Assembly (NCBI GenBank): GCA_014621425.1 | Contig: JAANBB010000766.1 | Coordinates: forward strand, 1 to 11,480 | Origin: Cylindrodendrum hubeiense | Taxonomy: Eukaryota; Ascomycota; Sordariomycetes; Hypocreales; Nectriaceae | Length of the DNA stretch: 11,480 nt | Direction of reading: 5' to 3' | Part shown: piece by piece, positions 10,301-11,480 of the stretch | How the letters are laid out: every line of letters starts with the position of its first letter | Numbering within the stretch: position 1 is the first letter of the stretch | Made by a program: the position numbers and the translations under genes | The notes under the pieces: generated by a model | Databases searched by the model: none | What the model saw: the letters and a program-made list of their open reading frames with translations, nothing else | What the model was told of the DNA's origin: nothing

Positions 10301-10371
10301 GTCGCGATCTTTGCGGACCGTCATCGGAGACTCGGAGAACATACCAGGGACCCAAAGCACGGCAGATGCAT
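7353..10371 (-). CDS. Phosphoinositide-specific phospholipase C (PI-PLC), four exons, 772 aa
   Basis: Predicted to hydrolyse PIP2 to IP3 and diacylglycerol at membranes, with calcium as cofactor. Exons are 10371-10345, 10278-9637, 9582-8108 and 7527-7353; the summed length is a multiple of three and ends in TAA. Seen in the protein: basic N-terminus (1-53), imperfect duplication (54-103), EF-hand-like region without clear calcium loops (about 115-185), X domain (about 189-433), short acidic linker (about 446-488), Y domain (about 490-607) and C2 domain (about 625-772). Active-site matches to the PLC family are H203/N204 in SSHNTYL, E233 and D235 in CIEIDVW, H346 in THGWT, E380 in SLEVH, K430/K432 in ILIKVKK, the Ser in FSISEN, and R549. 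The position equivalent to the substrate-stacking Tyr of mammalian PLC-delta is Phe551. A 100-residue Ser/Pro-rich insertion (241-340) splits the X domain. No PH domain is recognisable. The start at 10371 is preferred because its ATG has A at -3 and intron 1 has consensus signals; the in-frame ATG at 10224 (Met28) is the alternative. Fungi carry several PLC paralogues, so no symbol is assigned. Confidence 0.95.
7528..8107 (-). other. PLC intron 3 (580 nt) splitting the C2 domain
   Basis: The donor is GTGAGT. The 3' end has CACTAAC followed by a pyrimidine tract and CTCTAG. The join splits an Arg codon (AG|G) and reads GFIR then FKVEDD, as expected for a continuous C2 beta-strand. At 580 nt it is several times longer than usual for filamentous fungi. 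A pyrimidine-rich stretch ending CGCAG lies only 29 nt after the donor, too close to define a normal intron. If the intron is retained, translation stops at TGA immediately after the Arg. No recognisable protein, tRNA or other element is seen inside it. Confidence 0.88.
9583..9636 (-). other. PLC intron 2 (54 nt, phase 0) inside the X domain
   Basis: It lies between codons for SPEAYKK and [12 protein letters not shown], which are contiguous in PLC X domains. The donor is GTCCGT, a weaker match than the other two introns. The branch site TGCTAAC is a perfect match and is followed by an acceptor ending CAATAG. Without removal the frame reaches a stop 12 codons after the donor. Confidence 0.95.
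9970..9993 (-). repeat. 12-bp tandem repeat coding for TQPS TQPS
   Basis: Two exact copies of a 12-bp unit, plus a 5-bp partial third copy to 9998, lie directly after the larger duplication in exon 2. They encode residues 105-112, TQPSTQPS. The unit length keeps the frame, so copy-number change would alter only the length of a probably disordered linker. Confidence 0.85.
9997..10146 (-). repeat. Imperfect internal duplication in PLC exon 2 (two copies of about 22-27 codons)
   Basis: Copy 1 (10146-10066, residues 54-80) and copy 2 (10062-9997, residues 82-103) share the pattern APAH-HNV-PN---K-PDE-S. The copies differ mainly by transitions: Tyr/Cys twice, Ile/Met, and Pro/Ser. The segment lies between the basic N-terminus and the EF-hand-like region and is probably disordered. 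Being in frame with no stop, it is read as coding, although removal of part of it as an extra intron cannot be fully excluded. Confidence 0.8.
10279..10344 (-). other. PLC intron 1 (66 nt, phase 0)
   Basis: On the minus strand it begins GTATGT, a consensus fungal donor, and ends GCTGACTATATTCAG, which has a branch-like GCTGAC close to a CAG acceptor. Removing it joins a 9-codon first exon in frame to the open frame running through Met28. The unspliced RNA does not keep this frame. A size of 66 nt is typical of filamentous fungi. Confidence 0.8.
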
Positions 10372-10763
10372 GGTTGCGAGTAGATTCCGGGGGCTTGGGA
10401 GCTTCGGGGCTAGCTTGCTGGCAAGGCGCGGCGAGTTGCTAGTCGTCGAGGGACATGAGGGGCGGACAGGAGTCGACTGTTCGAAGAGCGTAGGTGTGGA
10501 CGCGGGCGCGAGGACGAGGAGGACGAGGTGTGCGACTGCGAGGTCGGACGGAAGCTGAGCGAGTCGAGCGGGACGAGCCGGTGGTGAGAGACTCGCAGCG
10601 CAATCTCGGGCTGAATTTGACCAGGGAGCGCGTGGGATTTGTGAGATTTGTGCGATGACAGAGCAGAGAAGTGTCTGAGTAAAAGGGCGAGGCGGCTGGA
10701 AGAAAACGAGGTGGATGGGGATGGGTTGAATGTCAGCACCAGGGTCTGATAGGTACTGTACAT
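10372..10763 (-). promoter_or_regulatory. Pyrimidine-rich 5' leader / core promoter of the PLC gene
   Basis: Read on the minus strand, this stretch is dominated by C and T runs (for example a TCCTCCTCGTCCTCG tract near 10520), typical of filamentous-fungal leaders around transcription starts. An open frame of 117 codons spans most of it from an ATG at 10763, but it encodes almost only Ser, Arg, Pro, Leu and His and looks like a by-product of composition. No clear TATA box is seen. The exact transcription start cannot be set from sequence. Confidence 0.55.
10439..10456 (-). promoter_or_regulatory. Upstream ORF (MSLDD, stop) in the PLC leader
   Basis: ATG TCC CTC GAC GAC TAG lies 67 nt before the proposed PLC start codon and in a different frame. 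It ends before the main ATG, so ribosomes could reinitiate. It has C at -3 (CTCATG), a weaker context than the ACCATG at the main start. It matters only if transcription begins upstream of 10456. Confidence 0.4.
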
Positions 10764-10810
10764 CTGTAAAGCCCCCGACGCGGTGGAGGCGAACAGGAAG
10801 CGGCCAGGGT

Positions 10811-10849
10811 GCGGATTGCGGATAGCGGACCGGATAGTGGACTGCGGAC
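10811..10849. repeat. Degenerate GCGGAY repeat array
   Basis: Six units resembling GCGGAT or GCGGAC are strung together with 0-1 nt spacers; one has lost its first G or C and another reads GTGGAC. The array lies about 440-480 bp upstream of the PLC start codon. It could be a clustered factor-binding site or simple-sequence DNA. Confidence 0.55.
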
Positions 10850-11090
10850 TTGACCGTAGCCTCGCCAGGGCCCTGGGCTCACTGGGCTGGCCTCGCTCGC
10901 CCTACGGAACCCCCCTGGGACAGCGCTGGAAACGGATCCCGATGGACGCTCGCCGCCCAAACGGGGTCCAATAGCCTTCGCTAGCGCCGTACCTCGACGC
11001 AGCACAGCCCTAGAAGGCTGCACGCTGCCACTGAGCACAGCGCTGGGGGCCGGCCCAGCGACGCGGGTGCGGGCGCTGATTGGCGTGCCG

Positions 11091-11102
11091 GCCACCGGTG
11101 GC
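11091..11102. repeat. 12-bp perfect palindrome GCCACCGGTGGC
   Basis: The sequence equals its own reverse complement and lies 8 bp from the CCAAT-type element at 11077-11083. Palindromes of this kind can bind dimeric transcription factors. No specific factor is assigned. Confidence 0.6.
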
Positions 11103-11140
11103 ACCACGGGATGGGGGCCGTTGTTCGTCCAGCGTTGCAA

Positions 11141-11167
11141 GCCCCATTGCCCCAATGCCCCCCATGC
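11141..11167. repeat. GCCCCATT/GCCCCAAT/GCCCCCCAT near-tandem repeat
   Basis: Three near-identical units built on GCCCC followed by an A/T-containing triplet lie head to tail. This is simple-sequence DNA in the upstream intergenic region. Confidence 0.5.
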
Positions 11168-11480
11168 CGCTTACCTGCGCGCGCGAGAGTCGAAGCAGGC
11201 GAGTGGGCACGGCGAGCCTACGTGGTTGGCGCTGTGCTCTGTTTGTCCCGTCCACGCTCGACAGACGGGCAGCCGAGGAGGCTGTGTGCGGGCTTGAGCC
11301 CCGGGGACCTGCAGTGCTTGCAGCGCGCATGTAAACGCCGACGGTTGATTCACCGCTGGTTTCCGCGCACTGGCAAGGTGCGACTTTGCGACGGGGCGGG
11401 TGTCCGCCGTCGATTGCCCTGTCTCGCCCGCGACGGAAATTGCGCTGATGCTCCGGTGCGCAGCGTTGCCAGAGCGAGTC

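Larger units (their letters stand above)
10764..11480. other. Upstream intergenic / distal promoter region of the PLC gene
   Basis: No protein is recognised on either strand; the overlapping Arg/Ala/Pro-rich frames reflect GC-rich composition. Read in PLC orientation there is CCAATCA (plus-strand TGATTGG at 11077-11083), a canonical CCAAT-box sequence about 700 bp before the start codon. A 12-bp palindrome lies at 11091-11102. A gene extending beyond 11480 cannot be excluded. Confidence 0.45.

Noticed and set aside
10410..10763. A 117-codon minus-strand open frame upstream of the PLC start as a separate small gene
   Set aside because: It is almost entirely Ser, Arg, Leu, Pro and His, as expected from a CT-rich leader, and it coincides with the probable 5' UTR.
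1..11480. Mobile elements, CRISPR arrays, dispersed 5S rRNA or RIP-mutated repeats
   Set aside because: No terminal inverted repeats, transposase or reverse-transcriptase motifs, regularly spaced repeats, 5S signature or AT-rich TpA-loaded blocks were seen by reading. A repeat-library search was not possible here.

Overview
This window looks like nuclear DNA of a filamentous ascomycete (Pezizomycotina, most likely Sordariomycetes). The reasons are a split gene with three spliceosomal introns carrying fungal signals (GTATGT and GTGAGT donors, TGCTAAC and CACTAAC branch sites), a pyrimidine-rich leader, an A at -3 of the start codon, moderately high GC, and a fungal-type phospholipase C. Nothing bacterial is visible: no operons, Shine-Dalgarno-led genes, IS elements or CRISPR. 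The assignment to a class is inference.

Only one protein-coding gene can be supported. It lies on the minus strand from 10371 down to 7353 and encodes a phosphoinositide-specific phospholipase C of 772 residues in four exons: 10371-10345, 10278-9637, 9582-8108 and 7527-7353. The joins were worked out by hand and keep the frame throughout. The protein has a basic N-terminus with an internal duplication, an EF-hand-like helical stretch, a catalytic X domain split by a 100-residue Ser/Pro-rich insertion, a Y domain and a C-terminal C2 domain. The expected catalytic and calcium-binding residues are present.

Layout: 1-1989 is non-coding with several short tandem repeats. 1990-4800 is C-rich on the plus strand, contains an intron-like segment (2485-2563) and a perfect 10-bp hairpin (4028-4050), and reads like a leader or non-coding transcript rather than a protein gene. 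4801-7060 holds nothing recognisable beyond chance-like ORFs. About 7060-7352 is the probable 3' UTR and 3' flank of the PLC gene. 7353-10371 is the gene itself. 10372 to about 10763 is its pyrimidine-rich leader with a five-codon upstream ORF. 10764-11480 is upstream promoter or intergenic DNA with a CCAAT box in PLC orientation, a 12-bp palindrome and short repeats.

The gene product would hydrolyse PIP2 to IP3 and diacylglycerol, feeding calcium and protein kinase C signalling. There are no neighbouring genes in the window from which to infer a pathway. I found no convincing new multi-gene system. The observations most worth checking are the gene's architecture (9-codon first exon, 580-nt last intron, X-domain insertion, N-terminal duplication) and the roughly 7 kb gene-free flank.
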